DNA of 25,157 nucleotides from Bigelowiella natans CCMP2755. Its lineage: Eukaryota > Cercozoa > Chlorarachniophyceae. Below are positions 11,590 to 20,044 of the stretch, one piece after another; the stretch's first letter is position 1; the number at the start of each line of letters is the position of its first letter. The translations under genes and the position numbers were made by a program. The stretch lies in assembly GCA_000320545.1 (NCBI GenBank), contig ADNK01002424.1, forward strand, positions 85,001 to 110,157. The letters run 5' to 3'. Below the pieces are notes generated by a model. It was not told the origin of the DNA, made no database searches, and saw nothing but the letters and a program-made list of their open reading frames with translations.

Positions 11590-14500
11590 GTGTGTGTGTG
11601 TGTGTGTGTGTGTGATAGTACCGTGAAGCCCTTCTGACTTCCACGATAATCACTTTTGTCGCCAATTCATCCACTAAGGCACGAGAACACACTCGGGGTG
11701 CCCTATCCGGAAAAAGAAGAAGGATCAAATTGATAAGATGATGATGGTGAAAATGGTGATACTGATTATGTCAGTAATAAGGTTAGAATGCTTTATTTTT
11801 TAGATTGACAATGCAACAATAGAATCACCATGCTTTTTGGTTATATTTATCTATTTGTCATCTCCCTATTCTTTTCCTTCCTCTTTCTTACCAATCGAAG
11901 TGAGCGAAAACAGGAAATCTGCTCTTCCTGGAAATTCTATCGAAATATTATAAAAGATTAGCCTCCACCACTGACGATAAGTGAAAATCAAAGCATGTTT
12001 CGGAACTTCACATTGTCGTCTAATATTACTTGTATTTTTGTTTTAGTTTTGCAATCTAGGTAGATGTAAACGGCATCGTCAATTGTACAGGATCGTCGTC
12101 GTATTTTTTTATGTCCACAACTGCCTACATCTCTCTATTATCTACTATTATTACTACTACTACTGCTACTACTACCTAGAATAGGCCCTAGGAACATCGA
12201 TAAACAACTGGGATGTAACGTATGATTGTATGCCTGAGGAGGAGGAGGAGGGGGACTTCTGCGGGAACATTGCTTTTCGCACTCCTATTGTTATCAGTAT
12301 CATCCAGAGCACAATAGATACAATTTAGCGATTATTTGTACAGAACTGGACAATTATATTAGCATACTTGAAGGAGGAGGAGAGCGTACATTCATTTCAT
12401 TAAGTACTAGTGTTTCTCGCATTCCATAATACATTGGTACATAATATGTATATATGCTACAAATTTTGATTCCAATTTACTACCGAGATAGAGAGTGAGA
12501 AAGTCTTTTGTCGTTGTTATTTTTGCCATCGTCGGCATCATAGTCGGAGAATAAGACTGCGTTCTATGCGATGAGAATGACGATGGTAGAGGAGTTGTCG
12601 GCATTGCTGAATCTGTCGGTAAAGTATCAGAACCGCCAACGAGATAATTATTAAGATTAATAATGCTAATATTAAAAGTGGTAATGGTTGATTGATTATT
12701 CGTAACGACTTGCAAGTAGGAACGACACTAAGATACGAGCACAAATTACCTGTAGATCTATTATGCTTTCTGTCGGTCGTGCGCCTTTTTCCATCATCTT
12801 CATCTTTAGCCTCAGCTTTCCTCTCGTCATCATGGAAATTTTGCTCTGGGAGAAGTGTTGGAGCAAATAGACTTTCTAAAATACCTTTTCCTTCATCATT
12901 GGAGGTAAGAACCTGCACGTGGGAATAGATGAGTTGGGAAATAACGTGCTTTTAGTATTTCCCACGTGTTCATTACTCATCATACAGTCGATGAAATTTT
13001 CACCCATATAAAACGGCCACATAAATGGCTGGAAGCCTTGGATGTACACCGTGAGACACAAATCAAGACGAGCAACTTGCGGCTATATTTCATTACTTCT
13101 TGCAATCTTTCAAGTCCCGAGAATCCGCCGATGGCACTGACTCGACCGTGGCCTTCTGCCGCCACCTCAGAGTCCACAAACCCCATCATTGTTGTCGCGC
13201 CACCTCCTCCCAATTCAATTTCAGCTTTGAGTACATTAAAATAGAGAAAATGAATTATTTGTTATTGTGAATATGTTGATTTGCTAACAAGAACTCTGTT
13301 CTTTCTTGATAGCAATAACATTAACTTTCAGTCATATGAGGAAAACATATGGTAATTAATGTATCGTTTTAATTTTCATTTATTATTTTTGTATCAATAT
13401 TTCGTAAGATCTTTGTGAAACTTACTGTCCATTTGCCTAGCAAGTTTCTCCCCACGTTCTAAAAGCTCCGATATGTTCAAAGCCTGAGAAGAGGATGCAT
13501 TGTCGTAGCTTCCATAGTTTTCGTAGTCTTTGTCTTCGTCCGGATCTTCACCCATCATTTTTCCTTCCATATCACCTCTCCCATTATTTTTTCGACGAAT
13601 CACATTTTTCCCCTTGAGCGATAAAGTTGATGCTGAAGATGGGTCTTTAGAAAAATCGCCGTGCTGCATTATCAATGAGGCGGCATTCGATGACATCCCT
13701 TTTGATATGTTATCTGCGCATAATAGATGGCAAACGATTTGAGTTCTAAATTTTACAATGATCGCTGACATTTTGTACCCTTGGAGCCTCTTCTGCTGCT
13801 ACTACTACTTTTCCTCCCATCTAAAATACCGATATATAAAAAGTGAAGGCTGGTATCAAAACAGGTAAACACGTGGATGTTTTTTGGGTTTCTATATCTT
13901 TACTACTATGATGTGTTGATACGTGACATCGACTACTAGCCTTGAGTCATGCTACTACTACTGCTAATACTACTTCTGACCGTGATCAAACTCAAGATAA
14001 ATTTGCATCGTGGCAGAATGATGGCCTCCAGAGATTACTTTTGCTTCAGAAGTTAAGTTTGTACTACCAAGATAAGTAAACATTGTCGATCCATATTCAT
14101 TCTCTTGTTAGTCTCGACATAAGTAAACATTGTCGATCCATATTCATTCTCTTGTTAGTCTCGACTATCCTAATTTTCTTCATTTCTCATCAACAAGTTC
14201 TCGAATTAATTCCACAAAAACAACAGAATACATGCTTATAGACACACCTTCCTTCAACAAGAGGGGCTAATGTTAGTGTTGCGACTCCAAACGGGATACC
14301 ATCATTAACCACTTTGAGCTCCAAAGCCCTCATATCTCGAAGATATTGCCGAAAAGTCTTCTCGGAGGATCGAACCGGGAAGATCACCTAATAAGTTCAA
14401 GCTCAGATTCACCCGAATAATGCATATGCAAACACCCAGGCTAATTAAATACTAAATTTACGTGTGTGATGTGTGTAGGGAAATGGGGGGGTGGGTGTGG

Positions 14501-14959
14501 GTGTTGCTTTCTGTTGCGATTATATGTGAGCATCTTTGGTAGTAGGTAGAGGTGAGAGAGTGCAACTACCATTGACTGAGATGATTTCGGATTCCATTTC
14601 TTATCCAGTTTGTTATTTACTTGTGAAGATAGGAGCGTGGCCTTAAACAGGTATGTGGAAACAAAGGTAGGTTCTTGAGAGTCATCTTACACATCACTGT
14701 TGAAAACATATATGCACCTGATCCTTATCTTGTCCCCAGAAAAGTAACTCCACATCAAATTTCCCTCTGAACATGTAAATTCTCTTAATTGTGTGATGCT
14801 CGAGATTGAATTCCTCTCTCTTCCTTTCTTCAATGTGTACCTTGAGAACTCAGATTTGAACCCTTTCTCAGGTCTTAGGCACCCAATACATACTAAAAGG
14901 CTGCCCCTCTCTGCATTGCGGACTTTTGGCGGAAGACTCAAGTTGGACCTGCTCTGCAT
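1736..14959 (-). CDS. C2CD3: C2CD3-like multi-C2-domain centriolar protein, about 28 exons
   Basis: Spliced homologue of C2CD3, a protein of the distal centriole needed for centriole elongation and cilium assembly. Phase-consistent exons: 14959-14841, 14766-14718, 14387-14248, 14063-13981, 13713-13426, 13224-13097, 12912-12750, 12708-12484, 11936-11892, 11702-11622, 11386-11174 (or 11204), 10258-10047, 9853-9424, 9181-8544, 8178-7670, 7437-6937, 6839-6778, 6536-6402, 6198-6097, 5851-5610, 5231-4533, 4214-2661, 2368-2123, 1854-1736. Weaker candidates: 11045-11021, 10949-10889, 10819-10658, 10380-10347. Diagnostic segments, in family order, are FDVELLFWGQ, FRQYLRDMRALELKVV, ISELLERGEKLARQM, LLGIAKVPI, the C2 strand around NTRNPTWNYS, and GWYHIKDLDNNLVGQLHV. 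The total is about 2,420 residues; vertebrate C2CD3 has about 2,350. The start is the first ATG after an in-frame stop, with Ser-Leu-Pro-Pro soon after, as in the family. One junction (11892 to 11702) is out of phase, and the last exon is uncertain. Confidence 0.85.
2661..4214 (-). other. C2CD3: C2CD3-like: 517-codon low-complexity exon
   Basis: It starts after a GAATCGCAG acceptor with LFDHYHGYQDYKGNKHWPL and runs open for 517 codons, with homopolymer runs of Gln, Glu, His, Ala, Ser, Lys and Asp coded by pure or nearly pure triplet repeats. It ends at GAAG/GTAGTA, where a TAG repeat forms the donor. Entry and exit phases fit the exons on both sides. It is surely disordered. That such a long repeat-rich frame stays open argues that it is translated, but no conserved motif proves it. 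Confidence 0.6.
4421..4505. repeat. 38-bp direct repeat, period 47 bp, in intron
   Basis: Two identical 38-base copies at 4421-4458 and 4468-4505, separated by nine bases related to the neighbouring CTA run. They lie in the C2CD3-like intron between 4533 and 4214. Confidence 0.85.
4533..5851 (-). other. C2CD3: C2CD3-like: post-C2 tail with a predicted helix
   Basis: Exons 5851-5610 and 5231-4533 join in phase 1. Across the junction the product reads SSFELVVGATDQLNGEEDTY, followed by EELKQRLADSLQKLEVMKIQ, a heptad-like amphipathic helix like the short conserved helix after the C2 domains in this family. The rest of the exon is highly charged (Lys, Glu, Asp, Arg), probably disordered, and ends with a Gln-Arg-rich stretch. 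Confidence 0.75.
5406..5447. repeat. TA dinucleotide microsatellite in intron
   Basis: About 20 TA units in the C2CD3-like intron between 5610 and 5231. Similar runs sit in other introns of the window. Confidence 0.9.
6097..8178 (-). other. C2CD3: C2CD3-like: last C2 domain
   Basis: Exons 8178-7670, 7437-6937, 6839-6778, 6536-6402 and 6198-6097, all phase-consistent. The C2 fold begins RPLWIQVQIKAAKYL across the 7670/7437 junction. It continues with LPNASVFFTLQS, IYQTHTVYNTRNPTWNYS, ALRLAIEVHYHHFDGE and HLVGRANVELEPLMRGFDFI, and closes with GWYHIKDLDNNLVGQLHV. The last two are the best match to C2CD3 in the window. Acidic, His and polyglutamine inserts from microsatellites interrupt the domain between strands. 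Confidence 0.85.
7569..7690. repeat. Three tandem copies of an exon end and its 5' splice site
   Basis: Copies aligned at the C of a CTAA motif begin at 7570, 7619 and 7665. The third contains the real end of the minus-strand exon at 7670 (GTGCAG/GTTAGT). The other two carry the same exon-end sequence deeper in the intron, with altered junctions: GTGCAG/ATTAGC, which loses GT, and GTGTAG/GTTAGC, which keeps GT but puts a stop in frame. Confidence 0.85.
8544..10258 (-). other. C2CD3: C2CD3-like: central exons, linker and C2 strands
   Basis: Exons 10258-10047, 9853-9424 and 9181-8544 join at phases 1 and 2 with good splice sites (AATG/GTAGAT, CTTTCAG, CCAAG/GTTTTT). Content: a His-rich and Gln-rich stretch, then EVLHIDLRCLNVPLQV and LLFWMDISQGERILAQIL, ARIPTSRLSECKEEPLLF, and across the next junction MRHLPRRLSKTATVLGRTTL. 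A Ser run and GIPAGLEIVRIYL follow. The alternation of strands and linkers suits another C2 domain carrying long low-complexity inserts. Confidence 0.65.
9899..9970. repeat. CA-type dinucleotide microsatellite in intron
   Basis: ACGC units grading into a pure CA run, in the C2CD3-like intron between 10047 and 9853. The long Val-Cys frame on the minus strand is an artefact of this repeat. Confidence 0.9.
10347..11045 (-). other. C2CD3: C2CD3-like: weakly resolved exons of a middle C2 region
   Basis: Candidate exons 11045-11021, 10949-10889, 10819-10658 (or to 10628) and 10380-10347 form a phase-consistent chain into the firm exon at 10258. The best protein evidence is in 10819-10658, with LLNHLGFNLFRWSFLD and DPKLVV, which look like C2 strands. 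The others are short, and their boundaries could differ. Confidence 0.4.
11174..11936 (-). other. C2CD3: C2CD3-like: second C2 domain, later strands
   Basis: Exon 11936-11892 (FPGRADFLFSLTSI) continues the strand from the previous exon. Exon 11702-11622 (VDELATKVIIVEVRR) and exon 11386-11174 (LLGIAKVPIRRDIGNFL, then GEVNIIDPL) match the closing strands of the family's C2 fold, including the typical Leu-Leu-Gly-hydrophobic-Ala start of a strand. The first of these exons ends in phase 1, but the second must enter in phase 2. A microexon, an unusual splice site or a sequence error lies between them. The last exon has two possible donors, 11204 and 11174. Confidence 0.65.
11472..11614. repeat. 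TA and TG microsatellite cluster in intron
   Basis: Two TA runs and a TG run within the C2CD3-like intron between 11622 and 11386. They take up most of that 235-base intron. Confidence 0.9.
12484..13713 (-). other. C2CD3: C2CD3-like: linker exons 5-8
   Basis: Exons 13713-13426, 13224-13097, 12912-12750 and 12708-12484. The linker carries ISELLERGEKLARQM and ILESLFAPTLLPEQ, which resemble the short conserved helices between the first two C2 domains of C2CD3. Exon 12708-12484 opens the next C2 domain with TTFNISIINLNNYLVGG and ends KDFLTLYL. The intron between 12750 and 12708 would be only 41 bases, so that junction needs transcript proof, although its phase fits. Confidence 0.72.
13981..14959 (-). 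other. C2CD3: C2CD3-like: N-terminal C2 domain (exons 1-4)
   Basis: Exons 14959-14841, 14766-14718, 14387-14248 and 14063-13981 join at phases 2, 0 and 2. The product begins MQSRSNLSLPPKVRNAERG, then has the strand FDVELLFWGQDKDQ, matching the family's strand ending in a Trp-Gly. RQYLRDMRALELKVV and IPFGVATLTLAPLVEG follow, then ATMQIYLEFDH as the last strand. Vertebrate C2CD3 has the same order of segments at its N-terminus. Intron 1 is 74 bases. Without it the frame breaks between the first two strands. Confidence 0.85.
14072..14165. repeat. Perfect 47-bp tandem duplication in intron
   Basis: Copies at 14072-14118 and 14119-14165 are identical. They lie next to the acceptor of the minus-strand exon at 14063. 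On the minus strand each copy contains GACTAAC, which resembles a branch-point motif, so the duplication doubles a possible branch site. Confidence 0.92.
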
Positions 14960-16277
14960 GCTTTTCTCTTCTTTCCTGGCACTCTCTAGTAGTTCGAGAG
15001 TGCAGGGGGGAGCTTGAGGAAGATGAGCTAAAGTAGAATGCTGCTGAAGCTACGATAAGTAGAAAGAATTAGCTTAATATCCATGTCGTAGAAATTTGTT
15101 CTCCAACATTTTCTGTTTTTCTTCTCTCAAAGCAGGCCGAAATTAGAGCAAAGATGGCGCCAACTGCTTTCGCCGGTTTGTTAATCCTTATAGTTTTAAT
15201 TTCACGCTCGACTCCTGACACATCATTTGGAACTCTGGAATCTCATTAGACTATGATTTTGTGTTGACGTTTCGAGAAAATTGATGGGCATTGTTTAGCT
15301 CTTAGTAATTTTGTGTAGCATGGTGTCACCTATAGTCGCAGCTCGTGGACACCCTGTCACATAGAACATCGACAACTTCGTCCATTACGTAGACAGGATA
15401 CGGGGTCTTCTTGCGACCCCTAGTATCTCAGTTTCAAAACACCGATCGTTTCCACAAAAAAATACCCAAAATTATGAGCCGCAAAGTTATTATCAATTTT
15501 GCGGGAAACTTAGAACAAGTACCAACTGCACTCCCAACTGTAACTGTATTATTTTCCGAGATGACAAATGCAGTTCATTCTCTAATGAGATAGTAACTTT
15601 GAATAGACACATAATAAAAATTCAATTGGACTGTGTAAAAGGACTTTTTTCGCATAAATGCTCAATTTTGCCTCCGGAAGGTTATTAATTTACTATATTT
15701 TTAATTAAATAGATCAGAAAATGATATTCTAAAGACTGACATGCATGATTAAAATGTACGGCGAAGATAGATTATCAATCGTCTCGAAACTGCAGTTGTA
15801 GTTACCCTCAATCATCAATCAAGCAGATAAGCTAGTCAGCGCATCGTCAGGACAGACATCTCCCATCTTTCATTCTGTACAACTTCTATCGACGCAAGGG
15901 GAGACGTCTCAACCCCTGAACACCCAAATAGGACACCCCTGTACAGATCAGAGATTAACTCGAAGTGGACGGGGAATATTGGGCATGCCGTCTTGCTCTA
16001 AAAGCGTTGATCTTTTGAAACTGGGTCAGTAAACTTCAAGATGCACGCTTGGTATGAACATTTATCGGTTATGAATTGATTTTAAAGACAAATCTAACGG
16101 CTCGGGACCTTGCTGCCTTTCACAGAATTTCTGACAAAGGCTTCACTGTAGAAAGGGATGATGAGACAGTCTGCTTTTGAGGTATCAGCATTTTCCATTT
16201 CAACTTACTTCGCAATGTTCTAACACGTTCTTTACAAAATAAAGCCGTGGAGCTCCGAATACCACCGAGGCAGCAAA
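14960..16277. other. Divergent intergenic region between C2CD3-like and 410-residue genes
   Basis: It holds the upstream regions of both flanking genes. There are few microsatellites, and I saw no coding frame with recognisable motifs. A 32-codon frame at 15153-15251 (MAPTAFAGLLILIVLIS start) looks like a signal peptide but is too short to call. A small inverted repeat, GGGTC/GACCC, lies near 15,403. No clear TATA box could be assigned. Confidence 0.5.
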
Positions 16278-17510
16278 ATGTTACATCTGAAAAGTAGATC
16301 TGGTAACAAATATAACAAAGTTACACGGAAAGAGAAAAAGAAATCAATCCTAGCTAGGACGGCTGGAGCAACTCCGTTGAAAGCTAAGCCGAGGGCTCTC
16401 AGGATTCCAAGCGATAAGGAGTCTATTGTAACATTTTTTGAGGTTATGGAGCGCGCCCAAAAATATAATAAGACAAGGGAGCAACATAAATTGGGCAATC
16501 ATCGCGACTATCAGTACAAAAATCAAAGTCGCACTCCTCCAAACGATGGAAAAATAGCGGCTGCTGCCAATGAAATTCATCGACCTTCTGCCCCACCCCC
16601 TCCTTCGCGCTTGCTCGAAGGGGTAATGGAAGATGATTTTACGAAGAAACTGAAAGATGAGCGCCGGTCATATCGATCAGGAAGATCTAGGAAAGCTACA
16701 AAGAGTATGGTGACGAAGAAAAGTATTCACCGTTCAGCTACCTGTAGGGTCAAGACAGCTCCGGCTAACCCATCCACGAAAGGATTACGGTTTCCAACTC
16801 TTAATCTTACACCTAAATCTGATAAATGCAACAGTCCAATTCATCAAGGTAGGGGAGTGAAAGGGCGGACTACCGTAGATACATCAGTGCAAAAAGCGTG
16901 CATACGTTTAATCAAGATGAGATCCCAACAAATTGTTCGAACGCTGAAGCAACTTGTGAAATCTGAGGAAGCGCAAAACAAACATCTTTCCTTAATAAAT
17001 AAAAGGAAGTCTAGTATTTGGAAGCGGTTGGTGAAATTGGAAAAGGTTCAGCAAGCTGTAACTACTTGCATGATAACTCACGGAAGCAAAGCAGATATCA
17101 GCAGGGTTATTGAACCTCTTTGCCAATCAGATAGGCAGAAATTATTGGAAATTATTGCAAAGTATGAACCGAAGGATCAGCGACTTCTGGGGGGCATTCC
17201 TAGCATTGCGCGAATCCAGATATGGGGGGAATTCTATGATGAAGTTGTTCTTCCACAAGTAGTAGAGCACCGTAGGGAAGATGCTAATCGCCTTAGATCT
17301 TGGAAGAAACTTGCACCTACCGTAAATATGCGCATGCATCTAAAGTCAATCGTAAGCCTTCTTGAGCATATGCAAGAAAAGGTATTGCGCCTTCGTTACG
17401 GAAAACCTACAGACTCAAAATTTCTTTCTCCGGCCAAGCTGAAGAAGTATCTTGACGAGTGTGCCCCAGTTCCTTTCGTAGATCGCGAATTTATAGATGC
17501 ATATTTGTAA
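16278..17510 (+). CDS. Hypothetical basic 410-residue protein, intronless
   Basis: A single open frame of 410 codons in normal, non-repetitive sequence. The ATG at 16,278 is preceded by an in-frame TAA at 16,221, so the start is well supported; AT-rich 3' sequence follows the stop. The first 200 residues are very rich in Lys, Arg, Ser and Pro, with a KEKKK cluster, APPPPSRLLEG and repeated Arg-Ser stretches, and are probably disordered. Residues about 205-400 look helical: KACIRLIKMRSQQIVRTLKQ, then a Lys-rich helix, KLLEIIAKYEPKDQRLLGG and LKSIVSLLEHMQEKVLRLRY. There is no signal peptide or membrane segment. I recognise no family. Basic charge and helices would fit a nucleic-acid-binding or cytoskeletal protein, but that is a guess. 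Absence of introns and microsatellites contrasts with the large split genes nearby. Confidence 0.85.
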   Translation: MLHLKSRSGNKYNKVTRKEKKKSILARTAGATPLKAKPRALRIPSDKESIVTFFEVMERAQKYNKTREQHKLGNHRDYQYKNQSRTPPNDGKIAAAANEIHRPSAPPPPSRLLEGVMEDDFTKKLKDERRSYRSGRSRKATKSMVTKKSIHRSATCRVKTAPANPSTKGLRFPTLNLTPKSDKCNSPIHQGRGVKGRTTVDTSVQKACIRLIKMRSQQIVRTLKQLVKSEEAQNKHLSLINKRKSSIWKRLVKLEKVQQAVTTCMITHGSKADISRVIEPLCQSDRQKLLEIIAKYEPKDQRLLGGIPSIARIQIWGEFYDEVVLPQVVEHRREDANRLRSWKKLAPTVNMRMHLKSIVSLLEHMQEKVLRLRYGKPTDSKFLSPAKLKKYLDECAPVPFVDREFIDAYL

Positions 17511-18539
17511 TATATTTGTAATATATTTGTATTGTAATGCATAATTATTCTTGAAGCATTTAAACGCGGTGCCAAATACGAAAAGGTTCCTTGTAATCTT
17601 ACATTTAACTACATCATACATTATAATTAAATACTAAATCTCCAATTCCACTCAATGTCCCTCTGTTTTTTTCTATTTTCACGTACATTGTGAAAATCTG
17701 CAGTAGTACAAATATTAACCTTATGCTTCCTAGCTAAGTCTTATTAGTTAATTAATTCGACCCAACTCGACGCAACATGAACAACACCAAATGTCATATA
17801 ATACCGTTATTCTCCATTCTTCTTCCCATCCTCAATGAAAAAAGAACACCATCAAGATAACTTTATCCGCAGAGGAATTTTGCAATCAACACTCATTGCA
17901 TTTTTCCCAGATCCGCACAACATCATTGGAAGTTTGCATACACATGTTTCTCACTCCAGGGATGATTTGAATTGCGAACACAACAAGGCATTGGTCTATT
18001 AAATTAAACGTAACCCCTACTTGAGAACTCCTTGCAACTCCCTAGGGAAAAAGTTCACCTCAACAACCTTCACCATGTGAAACTAAGATCGATGCCATGC
18101 TCCTGCTTATTTGATCATGGCATTGCAAGGCGCACTGCGCTAATGAATTGCGGACGCGCGAGGTCTATACATTTGATTGACGTGATTGGGCCCCGATGAT
18201 CATAATATGCATGAGACGTGCCTGTCACAAGCAACGACAAGCACATTTTGACGAACTTGTGAGTCCCTACACGTGCAAGCTGTCTGTGACAAGCACGTGT
18301 CACATGTGGCACAGTGCGTGCGCATGCATTAGATCAAGAGGCATGTGGCACAGTGTGCGTGCATTAGATCAGGTATACAGGACATGTTTGACGCTGCACA
18401 CAACTCATTGCATTGTCACTTTGAGATTACCGCAGCGCACAATAAATCTCATTGGACCAAAGTGGTTGTGAAATTGCGAGATGCACGTACAGCTTATATA
18501 AGCTTCCATGCACACGCAGCACTTGACTTCATGCAAAAC
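17511..18539. other. Spacer rich in TGCA words, no gene seen
   Basis: It holds the 3' flanks of the two converging intronless genes. AT-rich sequence directly follows the 410-codon frame. From about 17,880 the composition shifts to CATGCA/TGCA-rich, microsatellite-poor DNA like that near the telomere. Short frames on both strands show no domains. Confidence 0.5.
18303..18371. repeat. Imperfect direct repeat around GTGGCACAGTG
   Basis: Copies at about 18303-18336 and 18342-18371 share CATGTGGCACAGTG and GCATTAGATCA. The second lacks a few bases in the middle. The function is unknown; a local duplication within the TGCA-rich spacer is the simplest reading. Confidence 0.7.
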
Positions 18540-19022
18540 TCACATTAGAAGTCTACATCCTGTGCAAATGATTCCTCCAATGCAGACCCCGAGCATGGCT
18601 TTGAAAATGTGCGTCCTAAGTTTGAAGCCAGGCATGCGGTCCTCTGTCGATTTCATGTAGCCCTTGAGATAATTGACATTAGCTTGACCATAAATCAAGG
18701 CCAACACAAAGCACATCCATGGCGCAATCGACCCAACTACAGGGTACGCTGGAGAGAATAAAACTGAAAATGTGTAAATAGGAATGGAATACACTAGCCA
18801 TTCCACTTGATTCATGTTTGCTCTGAATCCACGGTAAGTTTTATTGTCGCTCTGTTCATCTGTCCACGGCTTGTAAGGGTGTTTGAAGTCCTTTAGTGCA
18901 TATCTGGGCTTGTTCATGATGAAAATCGAATGAATTGTGGAGTATATCATCGCTATGGAGCCTAGAGCGGCTGGTATGAGGACAGCAAGAAACTCAAAGT
19001 AGGCTTCTGAGGGTATCGTCAT
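18540..19022 (-). CDS. MAPEG-family membrane protein (microsomal GST / LTC4 synthase type)
   Basis: Intronless 160-residue protein, the usual size for MAPEG (membrane-associated proteins in eicosanoid and glutathione metabolism), which are small trimeric ER-membrane enzymes with four helices. Membrane segments lie at about residues 8-36, 73-90, 94-112 and 139-158. The segment RANMNQVEW places Arg67, Asn71 and Glu74 with the spacing of the glutathione-binding Arg-x3-Asn-x2-Glu of leukotriene C4 synthase. NYLKGYMKSTEDR gives Tyr118, Gly121, Tyr122 and Arg129, aligning with the Tyr, Gly, Tyr and catalytic Arg of that enzyme. A glutathione transferase or peroxidase activity is therefore likely; the substrate cannot be told. 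It lies head to head with the ZNRD2-like gene and has a CTG run (minus strand) about 50 bases before its ATG. Confidence 0.88.
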   Translation of the reverse strand: MTIPSEAYFEFLAVLIPAALGSIAMIYSTIHSIFIMNKPRYALKDFKHPYKPWTDEQSDNKTYRGFRANMNQVEWLVYSIPIYTFSVLFSPAYPVVGSIAPWMCFVLALIYGQANVNYLKGYMKSTEDRMPGFKLRTHIFKAMLGVCIGGIICTGCRLLM

Positions 19023-19069
19023 CGTTTATTAGTGATGTAGTAAGGGAATTTGTTCGCCAACCGTATCGT

Positions 19070-19070
<1 letters not shown>

Positions 19071-19106
<36 letters not shown>

Positions 19107-19117
19107 AGAAGAAATAA
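19071..19117. repeat. CAG then AAG triplet run between divergent genes
   Basis: About eleven CAG units followed by AAG units on the plus strand, so a CTG run in the probable 5' leader or promoter of the MAPEG gene. It is outside any reading frame I support. Confidence 0.85.
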
Positions 19118-19566
19118 ATATCAATGGGGTTCCTAGGTGTCGGAGTATCGATGTGCAAGTACCGGTAGTGGCTAAATCTTAAAACTAGAAAATGTGTATA
19201 TTTGAGAATGTCTCACCATGTTTTTCCCCTACATACATATTATTTGTATATGTTACTAGCATTTGGCCTCCGATATCGTTCGAATTTTGGTTAATTATGA
19301 TGTCGCAGCAGCAGGGTTGGTCGTACACAGACGAAGTGATCAATCAACCCTACGTGTGCCCCCACCACCCACCAACCAGCTTCTAGACCGAACAATGGGT
19401 ACCACCTATAGTCCAGTTTTAAATTTAAACAACCGCCTATAATCCTAACTTGTCTGTTATGCACAGAACATTTTAGTTTCTAAACTGTGTGACATGCGCG
19501 CACGCGCCCCTGTGTGCATGCGTGTGTACGTGTGTATCATCTCCCCTTAAATCAGCTTCCCTGGAT

Positions 19567-20005
19567 ATGATGCGGAAAAGTATGGACGTCAGCTCTAAGC
19601 TTGGGTACATTCGTCATTATTGCGCCGCGTGGGCTGTTTTGCCAGTCGTAAGTAGTAGTAGCTTTGATCTCCACCCTGCCGTTGATCGATCATTTTACCA
19701 CGACGACGTCGATGACGTATTGCAAAGATATTTCCTCAGCATTTATATCTCATGATACGTCTACTATCCTTTTAAACTCAGAGACTACATGCTTAAAGGC
19801 TATACGCTTTTGAATTTGCATTGTCCACTTTGTAACTGTCCTCTCGTGCAAAAGAAGGTTGTTTGGTTTCAGTTTATTCAGTATTGCTTTGTGTATCAAA
19901 AGGTTTTGTATCATTATAAATTACAATACATATATTCTAGGGTGAGGACTTGATGACGTGCGTCTCGTGTGAGCGTGAGGTCATTACACAAAAAGGTTGG
20001 TGTGT

Positions 20006-20044
<39 letters not shown>

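Noticed and set aside
12538-12750. Minus-strand frame with a hydrophobic Ile/Leu-rich tail after 12,750
   Set aside because: It is read-through past the likely exon end. In the spliced frame this DNA codes C2 strands instead of a membrane segment.
14687-14840. Unspliced continuation of the first C2CD3-like exon
   Set aside because: Read-through loses the FDVELLFWGQ strand. Removing 14,840-14,767 restores it in phase.
15153-15251. 32-codon frame with a signal-peptide-like start
   Set aside because: Too short, with no splice-supported extension and no recognisable mature part.
18115-18548. His/Cys-rich short frames in the spacer
   Set aside because: Caused by repeated CATGCA and CACATG words; no zinc-binding spacing and no family match.
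19489-19755. 88-codon plus-strand frame
   Set aside because: Only its middle (19,567-19,604) is a real exon of the ZNRD2-like gene; the rest runs into introns on both sides.
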